From contig DASXYL010000010.1 in the NCBI GenBank assembly GCA_036502575.1, positions 31,997 through 95,996 of the forward strand: a stretch of 64,000 nt of DNA, in the 5' to 3' direction. Every line of letters starts with the position of its first letter. The first letter of the stretch is position 1. The notes beneath the pieces are model-generated. The model searched no databases. It saw only the letters and a program-made list of their open reading frames with translations, and had not been told where the DNA came from. A program made the translations under genes and the position numbers. The DNA comes from DASXRA01 sp036502575. Its GTDB lineage: Bacteria > Actinomycetota > Actinomycetes > Mycobacteriales > Jatrophihabitantaceae. Shown here piece by piece: positions 18,210 to 27,048 of this stretch.

Positions 18210-19135
18210 TGCGGTTGGTCTTCGCCGGGACGCCGGCCACCGCTGTTCCGTCGTTGCAGGCGTTGCTCGCGTCGGACAAGCATGAAGTCGTCGCGGTGCT
18301 GACCCGCCCGCACGCCCGCGCCGGACGCGGGCGGCACGAAGCCGCATCACCGGTCGAGCAGGTCGCGGCGGCGGCCGGGGTCCGCGTGCTCACGCCGACC
18401 CGGCCGAGCGACCCGGACTTCCTGGATCAGCTGGTCGAGCTGCACCCGGATTGCTGCCCGGTCGTCGCCTACGGCGCGCTGATACCCGGCGCCGCGCTTG
18501 CCATTCCACAGCATGGCTGGGTGAACCTACACTTCTCGCTGCTGCCGGCGTGGCGGGGCGCGGCGCCGGTGCAGCACGCCATCCTGCACGGCGACGAGAT
18601 CACCGGCGCCTCGACGTTCCAGATCGAGACCGGCCTCGACACCGGACCCGTCTACGGCATCGTGACCGAGAAGATCCGCCCGACCGACACGGCGGGGGAG
18701 TTGCTCGAGCGGCTCTCGCACAGTGGCGCTGACCTGCTGCTCGCCACTCTGGACGGCATCGCCGACGGCAGCCTGGACGCCCGACCTCAGCTCGCCGACG
18801 GCGTCTCGGTGGCGGCCAAGATCACCGTCGACGATGCGCGAGTCGACTGGTCGGCGCCGGCGGTGCACATCGACCGCCTGGTGCGGGCCTGCACGCCGGC
18901 CCCGGGGGCCTGGACGGTGTTCCGCGGCGAGCGCATCAAACTCGGGCCGGTGCGGGTGCTGTCCGACGACTCGTTGCCGCCGGGAGAGCTGCGGGTCGCC
19001 AAGCATTCCGTCCAGGTCGGCACGGGCACAGTGCCGGTCGAGTTCGGCGATGTGCAGGCGCCGGGCAAGCGCCCGGTCGCGGCGCCGGACTGGGCCCGCG
19101 GCGCCCGACCGAACGCTGGGGAACGCCTTGGTTGA
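18209..19135 (+). CDS. fmt: Methionyl-tRNA formyltransferase
   Basis: A 308-residue enzyme that formylates the initiator Met-tRNA with 10-formyl-tetrahydrofolate. The hydrolase-like domain has the N-terminal MRLVFAGTPATAVPSL and the catalytic stretch NLHFSLLPAWRGAAPVQ, with the aspartate in ETGLDTGPVYG. The smaller C-terminal OB-like domain runs from about residue 205. ATG at 18209 overlaps the def stop. The end overlaps the rsmB start by 8 bp. Confidence 0.96.
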   Translation: MRLVFAGTPATAVPSLQALLASDKHEVVAVLTRPHARAGRGRHEAASPVEQVAAAAGVRVLTPTRPSDPDFLDQLVELHPDCCPVVAYGALIPGAALAIPQHGWVNLHFSLLPAWRGAAPVQHAILHGDEITGASTFQIETGLDTGPVYGIVTEKIRPTDTAGELLERLSHSGADLLLATLDGIADGSLDARPQLADGVSVAAKITVDDARVDWSAPAVHIDRLVRACTPAPGAWTVFRGERIKLGPVRVLSDDSLPPGELRVAKHSVQVGTGTVPVEFGDVQAPGKRPVAAPDWARGARPNAGERLG

Positions 19136-20438
19136 TCAGCCGCGCCTCGTCGCCTTCGAACTGCTCCGGGGGGTGGCCGAGCAGTCGGCGTACGCGAACC
19201 TGCTGCTGCCGTCCCTGATCGGGGGGCGCGGCCTGTCCGGGCGTGATGCCGCGTTCGCGACCGAGCTCGGGTACGGCACGCTACGCGCGCTCGGAACACT
19301 CGACGAGATCCTCGACGCGTGCATCGACCGGCCACTGTCCACTGTGGACGGTCCGGTGCTGGACGTGCTTCGGCTGGGCGCTTATCAGGCGCTGCGGACC
19401 CGGATCCCGCCGCATGCTGCCGTCGCCACGACGGTCGACCTGGCCCGGGCGACCGGCAACGGTCGGGCTTCGGGATTCGTCAACGCCGTGCTGCGCCGCG
19501 TGGCGCGCTCGGACTGGGACGCCTGGGCCGACCGGCTCACCGCCGAAGCGACACCGCTGCGCCGGCTGGCGGTGCGCACCGCCCATCCGGAATGGATCGC
19601 CGCGGCCTTCGCCGATGCTTTGGGGAACGATCTCGCGGAGACCGAGGCGGCGCTGGTGGCCGACGACACCCGTCCGCAGACCCACCTCGTCGCCTGGCCC
19701 GGCCTGACCGAGCGCGATGCCCTGGCCGACGAGTCCGTCGGTCAGCCTGGTCCGTGGTCGCCCTACGCGGTGCGCCTCGACGGCGGGGATCCGGCGGCGC
19801 TGGTGTCGGTGAAGGCGCGGCACGCCGCCGTTCAGGACGAGGGCAGCCAGCTGTGCGCCCTTGCTCTGGCCAGCACGCCGCTCGACGGCCCCGACGAACG
19901 ATGGCTCGACCTGTGCGCCGGACCGGGCGGCAAGACCGCGTTGCTGGCCGGGCTGGCGGCGCCGCGGGGGGCCCGGGTCGTCGCGAACGAGCTGCACCCG
20001 CATCGGGCCGAGCTGGTCCGGCACGCGACCTCGGCCTGGGACGTGGACGTGCGAGTGAGCGACGCGCGCGAGATGCGCGACGGGGGGTACGACCGGGTGC
20101 TGCTCGACGCGCCGTGCACCGGGCTCGGCGCGTTGCGCCGGCGTCCGGAAGCCCGCTGGCGGCGCACCCCGGACGACGTCGCCGAGCTGGCCACCCTGCA
20201 GCGCGAGCTGCTCGCCGCGGCGCTGCGCCTCGTCCGGCCCGGCGGCGTCGTCGCCTACGTGACGTGCTCGCCGCACCTGGTCGAGACCCGCGACATCGTT
20301 GACGGTGCCGACCTGATCGATGCTCGGCCGGCGTTCGCGGGCGTGCCCCACCTCGGGGACGGGCCGACGGTGCAGCTCTGGCCGCACCGGCACGGCACCG
20401 ACGCGATGTTCTGCGCGCTGCTGCGTCCGGGCGGGTAA
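19128..20438 (+). CDS. rsmB: 16S rRNA m5C967 methyltransferase
   Basis: A 436-residue protein with an N-terminal NusB-like RNA-binding domain (to about residue 135) and a C-terminal SAM methyltransferase. SAM motif I is DLCAGPGGKTALLAG at 261-275. The two catalytic cysteines are C330 in DAPCTGLGALRRRPE and C380 in VTCSPHLVETRD. TTG at 19128 is the best start: it lies inside the end of fmt, follows GGGGA, and gives the normal family N-terminus. A 20-bp palindromic repeat is embedded at 19333-19352. It ends the def-fmt-rsmB operon. Confidence 0.92.
   Translation: MVDQPRLVAFELLRGVAEQSAYANLLLPSLIGGRGLSGRDAAFATELGYGTLRALGTLDEILDACIDRPLSTVDGPVLDVLRLGAYQALRTRIPPHAAVATTVDLARATGNGRASGFVNAVLRRVARSDWDAWADRLTAEATPLRRLAVRTAHPEWIAAAFADALGNDLAETEAALVADDTRPQTHLVAWPGLTERDALADESVGQPGPWSPYAVRLDGGDPAALVSVKARHAAVQDEGSQLCALALASTPLDGPDERWLDLCAGPGGKTALLAGLAAPRGARVVANELHPHRAELVRHATSAWDVDVRVSDAREMRDGGYDRVLLDAPCTGLGALRRRPEARWRRTPDDVAELATLQRELLAAALRLVRPGGVVAYVTCSPHLVETRDIVDGADLIDARPAFAGVPHLGDGPTVQLWPHRHGTDAMFCALLRPGG
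19333..19352. repeat. Coding-region palindrome, copy 1
   Basis: A 20-bp sequence centred on the perfect palindrome GTCCACTGTGGAC, exactly repeated at 28299-28318. Here it encodes the LSTVDG part of RsmB. See the finding on this repeat. Confidence 0.65.
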
Positions 20439-20581
20439 CCGCGCGGCGACCCCGTTCCGGACCAGGCGTGTCGCAGTACGCGCACCTGGTCTGGGCACGG
20501 ACTGTGCAACAATTCCGGCCGTTCGTGCGTCTTGATACGGACTGGCGCAGGTCGACTCGGCACAGGTGGGACAGGGCGGGC

Positions 20582-21778
20582 GTGATACCAACGGAATGGG
20601 ATGTCGTCGTCGTGGGCGGCGGGGGCCACGTAGGCCTACCATTGTCGATCGCACTGGCCGACGCCGGCCAAAAGGTACTGATCACCGACGTCAGCGAGGC
20701 GGCGGTGGCGGCCGTCAACGCCGGTCGGCTGCTCTTCCGGGAGGACAGCGCCGGCCCGGTGCTGGAACGGGTCGTGGCCAGCGGGCACTTGCACGCCACC
20801 ACGGATCCGGCGGCCGTGGGGCTGGCCGACACCGTCGTCGTGGTCATCGGCACCCCTGTGGACGAGCACCTCAACCCGGATCCGCACTCCATCCCCACGG
20901 CGCTCACCGCAGCGACGGCGCACATGCGTTCGGGCCAACTCGTGATCTTGCGCAGCACCGTTTACCCCGGCGTCACCCGGCTCGTCGAGCGGACCTTCGC
21001 CGACGTCGGCCTCGACGTCGATGTCGCGTTCTGCCCGGAGCGCATCGCCGAAGGCCACGCCATGACCGAGCTGTACTCGTTGCCGCAGATCGTGGGCGCC
21101 CGTACCGACCAGGCCCGCGAGCGAGCGAGCCGGCTGTTCGCCTTGCTGACCGACCAACTCATCGACCTGGATCCCGAAGAGGCCGAGCTCGCGAAGCTCT
21201 TCACCAACAATTGGCGCTACCTCAAGTTCGCGGCGGCGAACCAGTTCTACATGATCGCCAACAGCCACGGCCTGGACTACGAGCGCATCCGCGCCGGGCT
21301 GGCCCAGGACTATCCCCGGGCGAAGGACCTGCCAGGTGCCGGGTTCGCGGCTGGCCCGTGCCTGTTCAAGGACACGATGCAGCTGGCCGCGTTCAACGAC
21401 AACAACTACTTCCTCGGCCACTCGGCGATGCTCGTGAACGAAGGGCTGCCGCTCTACGTCGTGCAGCGCCTCGAGGCCAGCTACGACCTGGCGTCGATGA
21501 CGGTCGGCATCCTCGGGATGGCCTTCAAGTCCGACTCCGACGACATCCGCTCGAGCCTGTCCTACAAGCTGAAGCGCATCCTGACCTTCCGCGCGCATCG
21601 GGTCATCTGCACCGATCCGTACGTCACGGTGGACGAGGATCTGGAGCCGTTGGACAAGGTCATCGCGGAGGCTGACCTGCTCGTGATCGGCGCGCCGCAC
21701 GACGAGTACCGCAACCTGGCTACCCAGCTCCCGGTCGCCGACGTCTGGGGCCTCGTGGGCAATGGCGTGCGCGTGTGA
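20582..21778 (+). CDS. UDP-sugar 6-dehydrogenase (UDP-glucose/ManNAc dehydrogenase family)
   Basis: A 398-residue NAD-dependent enzyme that would oxidise a nucleotide sugar to its uronic acid. The Rossmann motif is VGGGGHVGLP (11-20), followed by VVIGTPVDEHLNPD and CPERIAEG. The catalytic cysteine is C260 in GPCLFKDT. The WecC-like pattern suggests an N-acetylhexosaminuronate rather than glucuronate, but this is weak. GTG 20582 is chosen since upstream in-frame codons would add a basic tail outside the fold. The stop overlaps the next GTG (GTGA). It leads a coupled three-gene sugar block inserted between rsmB and rpe. Confidence 0.88.
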   Translation: MIPTEWDVVVVGGGGHVGLPLSIALADAGQKVLITDVSEAAVAAVNAGRLLFREDSAGPVLERVVASGHLHATTDPAAVGLADTVVVVIGTPVDEHLNPDPHSIPTALTAATAHMRSGQLVILRSTVYPGVTRLVERTFADVGLDVDVAFCPERIAEGHAMTELYSLPQIVGARTDQARERASRLFALLTDQLIDLDPEEAELAKLFTNNWRYLKFAAANQFYMIANSHGLDYERIRAGLAQDYPRAKDLPGAGFAAGPCLFKDTMQLAAFNDNNYFLGHSAMLVNEGLPLYVVQRLEASYDLASMTVGILGMAFKSDSDDIRSSLSYKLKRILTFRAHRVICTDPYVTVDEDLEPLDKVIAEADLLVIGAPHDEYRNLATQLPVADVWGLVGNGVRV

Positions 21779-22566
21779 GCCGGGGCTACAGCGACCAGGG
21801 GGCGGCGCCGTCGAAGGCGCCGCGCGTCAGCATCGTCATCCCCGCGTACGAGGAGGGCGAGGCGATCCTGCCGTGCCTGGACCGAGTCTTCGAGGCGTTG
21901 CATTGGCCGTGTGAGGTCGTGGTCGTGGTCGACTACGCGGACGACAGCACGATGCCCGTGCTCGCCGACTACGCCAAGACGCAGGTTCAGCTGCGCGCCC
22001 TGGTCAGCACGTACGGACGCGGGCCGGCGAACGCGATCCGGTACGGGATCGACCACGCGGACGCGCCCGTGGTGGTCGTCACCATGGCCGACGGCTCCGA
22101 CGATCCGGAGCAGATCGAGGACCTCACCCGGCTGGTCGAGCGCGGGGTGGCCGTGGCGGCCGCGTCCCGGTACGCGCCCGGCGGCCAGCAGGTCGGCGGT
22201 CCGCTGTTCAAGCGGTTCCTGTCGCGATCGGCCGGCCGATCGCTGCGCCTGCTCGCCGGGGTCGGTACGCGCGATGCGACCAACTCGTTCAAGGCCTACG
22301 ACCGCGAGTTCGTCCAGCGGGTTGGGATCGACAGCCGACACGGGTTCGAGATCGGGCTGGAGCTGACGGTGAAGGCGAAGCGGCTCGGGCTGCCCATCGC
22401 GGAGATCCCGACGATCTGGCTGGAGCGCGACGTCGGGGTCTCGAACTTCAAGGTGTGGGCGTGGATCCCGAAGTACCTCTACTGGTACCGACGCGCCTTC
22501 GGCCGGCGGATCACCGTCGACGAACTGCGACGCAACGTGGCGCCGCGACAGAAGGGGCAACAGTGA
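21775..22566 (+). CDS. Glycosyltransferase family 2
   Basis: A 263-residue glycosyltransferase resembling dolichol/polyprenyl-phosphate sugar synthases. The nucleotide-sugar fold opens with RVSIVIPAYEEGEAILPCLDRV; the metal-binding acidic cluster is MADGSDDPEQIEDL, and ASRYAPGG follows. No C-terminal membrane helices are visible, so it is probably peripheral. The GTG start overlaps the dehydrogenase stop, and its own stop overlaps the epimerase start. This indicates a shared role in an unknown cell-surface glycan. Confidence 0.87.
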   Translation: MSRGYSDQGAAPSKAPRVSIVIPAYEEGEAILPCLDRVFEALHWPCEVVVVVDYADDSTMPVLADYAKTQVQLRALVSTYGRGPANAIRYGIDHADAPVVVVTMADGSDDPEQIEDLTRLVERGVAVAAASRYAPGGQQVGGPLFKRFLSRSAGRSLRLLAGVGTRDATNSFKAYDREFVQRVGIDSRHGFEIGLELTVKAKRLGLPIAEIPTIWLERDVGVSNFKVWAWIPKYLYWYRRAFGRRITVDELRRNVAPRQKGQQ

Positions 22567-23585
22567 GCAAGGTTCTCCTCACCGGGTCGGCCGGGTTCAT
22601 CGGCGGGTACGTCGTCGAAGAGCTATTGGACCGCGGGTACGAGGTCGTCGGCATCGACAACTTCTCCAAGTACGGACGGGTCGCGAAGTCCTACGACGAG
22701 CACCCCCGATACACGCTCGTCGAGGGCGATGCCCGCGACGTCGACCTGCTGACCGGGTTGCTGCGTGGATGCGACCATTTCATCGCAGGCGCCGCACTGA
22801 TCGGCGGCATCTCCTACTTCCACGCCTACGCCTACGACCTGCTCGCCGCGAACGAGCGCATCATGGCCGCCGAGTGCGACGCCGCCATCGCCGCGCACCG
22901 GGAGGGGACGCTCACGAAGGTCACCTACCTGTCCAGTTCGATGGTGTTCGAGTCGACCGACCATTGGCCCTCCGTCGAGGGCGACGAGCGACGCATCGCG
23001 CCACCGCTGTCGTCCTACGGGTTCCAGAAGTTGGCCGTCGAGTACTTCGCGCGCGCCGCGTGGGACCAGTACCAGTTGCCGTACACGATCGTGCGGCCCT
23101 TCAACTGCGTCGGCATCGGGGAGTCCCGGGCGCTCGGCGACGTCGAGGTGGCATCGGGCAACGTGAAGCTCGCGATGAGCCACGTGGTGCCCGACCTCGT
23201 CCAGAAGGTCCTCAAGGGCCAAGATCCCCTGCACATCCTCGGTGACGGCACCCAGGTGCGGCACTACACCTACGGCGGTGACCTGGCCAAGGGCATCGTC
23301 GCGTGCATGGAGTCTGATGCGGCCCGCAACGAGGACTTCAACATCTCGACGGCCGAGTCGACGACGGTCACCGACCTCGCCACGCTGATCTGGCGCAAGA
23401 CCAAGGGCGATGCGCCGGTCACGTTCGTGCACGACGAGGCGTTCGAGCACGACGTGCACAAGCGCGTCCCATCCGTCGAGAAGGCCAAGCAGGTGCTCGG
23501 TTTCGAATGCACCACGTCGCTCGACGAGATGCTCGACGAGGTCATCCCGTGGATCAGCCAGGCCGTCGCCGAGGGCCGGATCTGA
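22563..23585 (+). CDS. NAD-dependent nucleotide-sugar epimerase/dehydratase
   Basis: A 340-residue extended short-chain dehydrogenase. The NAD motif is LLTGSAGFIGGYV (5-17). The catalytic serine lies in LSSSMVFES and the Tyr-Lys pair in SSYGFQK. VRPFNCVG and HILGDGTQVRHYTYGGDLA are typical of UDP-sugar epimerases. GTG at 22563 overlaps the glycosyltransferase stop. With the upstream dehydrogenase it probably makes an activated uronic sugar; which one cannot be read from the sequence. Confidence 0.9.
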   Translation: MSKVLLTGSAGFIGGYVVEELLDRGYEVVGIDNFSKYGRVAKSYDEHPRYTLVEGDARDVDLLTGLLRGCDHFIAGAALIGGISYFHAYAYDLLAANERIMAAECDAAIAAHREGTLTKVTYLSSSMVFESTDHWPSVEGDERRIAPPLSSYGFQKLAVEYFARAAWDQYQLPYTIVRPFNCVGIGESRALGDVEVASGNVKLAMSHVVPDLVQKVLKGQDPLHILGDGTQVRHYTYGGDLAKGIVACMESDAARNEDFNISTAESTTVTDLATLIWRKTKGDAPVTFVHDEAFEHDVHKRVPSVEKAKQVLGFECTTSLDEMLDEVIPWISQAVAEGRI

Positions 23586-23592
23586 CCCCTCC

Positions 23593-24657
23593 ATGCCAGT
23601 TGGCACCCTGACGCGTCGGGATGTGCGGCTGCTCACGATCTGCGCCGTGGGCTTGGCCGCATCGGGCGTGCTGCACTACGTCGGCGCCGGCGACATAGCG
23701 CCGTTCGTGGTGAGCGCGCTCGCCCTCGCGTTGCTGGCCAGCCTGGTCGGGCGCAGCGTCGAGGCGCTCGGCGATCGGCTCGGCGCCGGCGCGACCGGTG
23801 TCGTGCAGAGCGCGCTGGGCAACCTGCCGGAGCTGTTCGTCACCCTGTTCGCGCTGCACGCCGGGCTGTATGACGTTGTCCGGGCGGCGATCGTCGGCTC
23901 CATCCTCGCCAACGTGCTGCTCGTGCTCGGGCTCGCGTTCGTCGTCGGCGGACTGCGCCACGGAACACAGAGCTTCGGCGCGGAGACGGCGGGGGGGATC
24001 AGCCTCATGCTGGTGCTGGCGGTCGCCGCGCTGCTCGTCCCGTCGCTGACCGCGAACCTGCACACTCCCGCCGCGGGCCACGAGCGGGCGCTGTCGATCA
24101 TCGTCTCGATCATGCTGCTGGCGCTGTTCGCCCTGTCGCTGCCGGCCGCCATCCGCCGTTCCGGAAGCGACGGGGAGGCCGGTGAGGCGAAGGAAGGCGA
24201 ATGGCCGCTCGCGTTGGCCATCGGCATGCTCGCCGGCGCCGGGGTTGCCGCGGCGTTCGTGTCCGACTGGTTCGTCGATGGGTTGACGCCGGCGATGGAC
24301 AGCCTCGGCATCAGCCAGGTCTTCGCCGGCCTGGTGATCGTCGCCATCGCCGGAAACGCGGTCGAGAACGTCGTCGGCATCCAGCTGGCCGCGCGCAACC
24401 GGCCCGACTACGCCGTCTCGGTGATCCTGCAGAGCCCGCTGCAGATCGCGCTCGTGCTGGCACCGGTGGTGGTGCTGGCCGCGCCGCTGGTCGGCGCGAC
24501 GTTCACGCTCGTGCTCTCGCCACTGCTCATCGCCGTGCTGGCGATCGCGGTGCTCGTCACCGTGCTGGTCGTGCTGGACGGCGAGTCGACCTGGTTCGAG
24601 GGCGCGGCACTGGTCGCCCTGTACGCGATGATCGCCACCGCCTTCTGGTGGGGCTGA
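23593..24657 (+). CDS. CaCA-family cation/proton exchanger (calcium:H+ antiporter-like)
   Basis: A 354-residue membrane protein with about 10-11 hydrophobic segments. The two alpha repeats of the CaCA superfamily are visible: SALGNLPELFVTLFALHAG followed by GSILANVLLVLG in the first half, and AGNAVENVVGIQLAARN followed by SPLQIALVLAP in the second. The glutamates in the GNxxE motifs carry cations in this family. A charged cytoplasmic loop (SGSDGEAGEAKEGE) separates the halves. ATG at 23593 is 8 bp after the epimerase stop, so it may be co-transcribed with the sugar genes without sharing their function. Confidence 0.88.
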   Translation: MPVGTLTRRDVRLLTICAVGLAASGVLHYVGAGDIAPFVVSALALALLASLVGRSVEALGDRLGAGATGVVQSALGNLPELFVTLFALHAGLYDVVRAAIVGSILANVLLVLGLAFVVGGLRHGTQSFGAETAGGISLMLVLAVAALLVPSLTANLHTPAAGHERALSIIVSIMLLALFALSLPAAIRRSGSDGEAGEAKEGEWPLALAIGMLAGAGVAAAFVSDWFVDGLTPAMDSLGISQVFAGLVIVAIAGNAVENVVGIQLAARNRPDYAVSVILQSPLQIALVLAPVVVLAAPLVGATFTLVLSPLLIAVLAIAVLVTVLVVLDGESTWFEGAALVALYAMIATAFWWG

Positions 24658-24693
24658 CGGGCCGGCGCGAGGGTAAAGATCAGCATCGCGCCC

Positions 24694-24699
24694 TAGACT
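24694..24699 (+). promoter_or_regulatory. Leaderless -10 box for rpe
   Basis: TAGACT with a 6-nt gap to the rpe GTG at 24706. No ribosome site is present. It probably drives rpe and the rib operon. Confidence 0.5.
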
Positions 24700-24705
24700 T
24701 CGGAC

Positions 24706-25389
24706 GTGACGTCGCACGGACGGCCTGAGCCGATGATCGCGCCGAGCATCCTCTCGGCCGACTTCGCGCACCTGGCCGACGAGGCGGACGCGGTGGCCAA
24801 TGCCGACTGGTTGCACGTCGACGTCATGGACGCGCATTTCGTCCCGAATCTCACGCTCGGGCTGCCCGTGGTGCAGAGCCTGCGCAAGGCCACCGACCTG
24901 CCCCTGGACTGCCACCTCATGATCGACGACCCGGACCGCTGGGCGCCCGGATACGCCGAGGCCGGAGCGGCGAACGTCACGTTCCACGTCGAGGCGGCGG
25001 ACGACATCGTGCGGACGGCCCGCGCCATCCGGGCCGCGGGGTCTCTGGCCGGGCTGTCGGTCAAGCCGAACACCCCGCTCGAGCCGTATCTCGAGGTCCT
25101 GCGCGAGTTCGACACGCTGCTCGTCATGACCGTCGAGCCGGGCTTCGGCGGCCAGCAGTTCATGGCCGAGGTGCTGCCCAAGGTGCGACTGGCCCGCGAC
25201 CACGTCAGCGCCGGGCACCTGCGCCTGTTCGTCGAGGTCGACGGCGGCGTGGACGAGGACACCATCGAGGCGGCCGCCGAGGCCGGCGCCGACGTGTTCG
25301 TCGCCGGATCGGCCGTCTACGGCGCCGGCGACCCGGGCCGGGCGGTCGAGGCGCTGCGCGCCCGGGCCCGCGCGGCGATGAGCCGGTAG
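24706..25389 (+). CDS. rpe: Ribulose-phosphate 3-epimerase
   Basis: A 227-residue TIM-barrel enzyme that interconverts ribulose 5-phosphate and xylulose 5-phosphate. PSILSADFAHL opens the barrel; LHVDVMDAHFVPNLT (36-50) carries metal-binding H37 and D39; CHLMI has the next histidine, and VEVDGGV the last aspartate. MTVEPGFGGQQF is the phosphate-loop signature. Ribulose 5-phosphate is also the substrate of RibBA downstream, which fits its place as first gene of the rib operon. ribD follows after 6 bp. Confidence 0.97.
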   Translation: MTSHGRPEPMIAPSILSADFAHLADEADAVANADWLHVDVMDAHFVPNLTLGLPVVQSLRKATDLPLDCHLMIDDPDRWAPGYAEAGAANVTFHVEAADDIVRTARAIRAAGSLAGLSVKPNTPLEPYLEVLREFDTLLVMTVEPGFGGQQFMAEVLPKVRLARDHVSAGHLRLFVEVDGGVDEDTIEAAAEAGADVFVAGSAVYGAGDPGRAVEALRARARAAMSR

Positions 25390-25395
25390 TCGTCG

Positions 25396-26439
25396 ATGAC
25401 CGCCAAGGTGAGCAAAGCCGAGCGGGCGGCGATGCATCGCGCGCTGGCTCTGGCCGAGACCGTACGCGGGCGCACCAGCCCGAATCCGGCGGTCGGCGCG
25501 GTCATCCTCGGCGCGGACGGCGAGCTCGCGGGCGAAGGCGCCACCGCGCCGGTCGGTGGCCCCCACGCCGAGATCACGGCGCTGCGCGGGGCCGGTGATC
25601 GGGCCCGGGGCGCCACAGCCGTGGTCACGCTCGAGCCGTGCGCGCACACCGGCCGAACGGGGCCGTGCACCGAGGCGCTCATCGAGGCCGCCGTCGCGCG
25701 TGTGGTCTACGCGGTCGATGACCCCAACCCGCCCGCGGCCGGCGGCGCCGATCGGCTGCGCGAGGCCGGGGTGGACGTCGTCGCGGGCGTCAACGAGGCC
25801 GAGGCGGCGGCTGCGGCGTTGCGTCCGTGGCTGCACGCGCTGCGCACCGGACGGCCGTTCGTCACCTGGAAGCTGGCGAGCACGCTCGACGGGCGAGTTG
25901 CCGCCGCCGACCAGAGCGCGCGGTGGATCTCCTCGCCCGTCGCGCGGGCGGACTCGCACGCGTTCCGCAGCATCGTCGACGCGATCGTCGTGGGCAGCGG
26001 CACCGTCCTGGCCGACGACCCGCACCTGACCGTCCGGGACGCCGATGACGAGCTGGCCGAGCATCAGCCACTGCGGGTGGTGCTGGACCGCCGTCATCGC
26101 GTGCATCAGAGCGCCCAGGTGCTCGACAACGCGGCCGAGACGCTGCTGCTCGACACGGCGGTGCCCCGTTTCGCCCTGAAAGCGCTGCATGACCGCGGGG
26201 TGCGCCACGTGCTGCTCGAGGGCGGTCCGACGCTCGCCGGAGCCTTCGTCGAGGCCCGCTGCGTGGACGAGGTGATCGCCTATGTTGCGCCCAAGCTGCT
26301 CGGCGCCGGGCCCTCCGCGCTGGGCGACGCGGGAATTTCCACCATCGCGGATGCGATCTCATTGGAGGTCGACACCGTGACCAGAATGGGCGGCGACGTG
26401 AAGATAGTGGCTCGTCCGATCTGGTCCGAAGGAGAGTAG
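25396..26439 (+). CDS. ribD: Bifunctional riboflavin deaminase/reductase
   Basis: A 347-residue fusion that deaminates and reduces the pyrimidine intermediate of riboflavin synthesis. The deaminase domain has zinc ligands H57 (in PHAEI), C82 and C91 (in EPCAHTGRTGPC) and catalytic E59. The reductase domain starts near residue 155 with FVTWKLASTLDGRVA and includes LLEGGPTLAGAF. ATG at 25396. No FMN riboswitch fold is visible upstream; control is more likely from the rpe promoter. Confidence 0.96.
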   Translation: MTAKVSKAERAAMHRALALAETVRGRTSPNPAVGAVILGADGELAGEGATAPVGGPHAEITALRGAGDRARGATAVVTLEPCAHTGRTGPCTEALIEAAVARVVYAVDDPNPPAAGGADRLREAGVDVVAGVNEAEAAAAALRPWLHALRTGRPFVTWKLASTLDGRVAAADQSARWISSPVARADSHAFRSIVDAIVVGSGTVLADDPHLTVRDADDELAEHQPLRVVLDRRHRVHQSAQVLDNAAETLLLDTAVPRFALKALHDRGVRHVLLEGGPTLAGAFVEARCVDEVIAYVAPKLLGAGPSALGDAGISTIADAISLEVDTVTRMGGDVKIVARPIWSEGE

Positions 26440-26445
26440 GGGCCC

Positions 26446-27048
26446 GTGTTCACCGGGATCATCGAAGAGCTCGGCGAGGTTGTCGCCGTGGAGTCACGGG
26501 GCGACTCGGCGGTGCTGGTCGTCCGCGCGTCGCTGGTCGCGGCTGACGTGCCCCATGGCGCGTCCGTGGCCGTCAACGGCGTATGCCTGACGGTCATCGG
26601 GGCCGAGGGTGCCCGCCTGTCGTTCGACGTCATGGCCGAGACGCTGAAGCGGTCGGTCATCGGCGCGCTGCGCCCCGGTGAGCGGGTCAACCTGGAGCGC
26701 GCGGTACGGGCCGACGGTCGCCTGGACGGTCACATCGTCCAGGGGCACGTCGACGGCACCGGCGTGGTCGTCACCCGCACACCGGGCGACGCTGACCGAC
26801 AGTGGGCCATCGTCCGGTTCGGCCTGCCGGCTGAGCTCGGCCGCTACGTCGCGGAAAAGGGATCGATCGCCGTGGACGGCGTCTCGCTGACCGTCACCGG
26901 CGTCGGCGATGACTGGTTCGAGGTGGGCCTGATCCCGGAGACGCTGCGGGCCACCACCCTCGGCGCCAAGCAGCCCGGCGACCCGGTCAACCTGGAGGTG
27001 GACGTGCTCGCCAAATACGTCGCCCGTCTCGTCGGGGCGTCCTCATGA
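26446..27048 (+). CDS. ribE: Riboflavin synthase alpha chain
   Basis: A 200-residue enzyme that converts two lumazine molecules into riboflavin and the pyrimidine precursor. It begins with the family signature MFTGIIEELGEV and contains two lumazine-binding repeats. The first includes ASVAVNGVCLTV and the second GSIAVDGVSLTVTGVG. A GGAG ribosome site lies before the GTG start. Its stop overlaps the ribBA ATG. Confidence 0.97.
   Translation: MFTGIIEELGEVVAVESRGDSAVLVVRASLVAADVPHGASVAVNGVCLTVIGAEGARLSFDVMAETLKRSVIGALRPGERVNLERAVRADGRLDGHIVQGHVDGTGVVVTRTPGDADRQWAIVRFGLPAELGRYVAEKGSIAVDGVSLTVTGVGDDWFEVGLIPETLRATTLGAKQPGDPVNLEVDVLAKYVARLVGASS

Noticed and set aside
20439..20581. Possible N-terminal extension of the UDP-sugar dehydrogenase from 20468
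   Set aside because: The extra residues are arginine-rich and lie before the Rossmann strand; GTG 20582 gives a normal family start.
25340..25396. FMN riboswitch before ribD
   Set aside because: Only 6 bp separate rpe and ribD and none of the conserved RFN helices can be placed upstream; the operon seems to start before rpe.
23554..26208. An 884-codon open frame on the minus strand opposite the exchanger, rpe and ribD genes
   Set aside because: It is a high-GC antisense shadow: the plus-strand genes have clear family motifs, and the minus-strand product is low-complexity and rich in R, H, D and Q with no domain.
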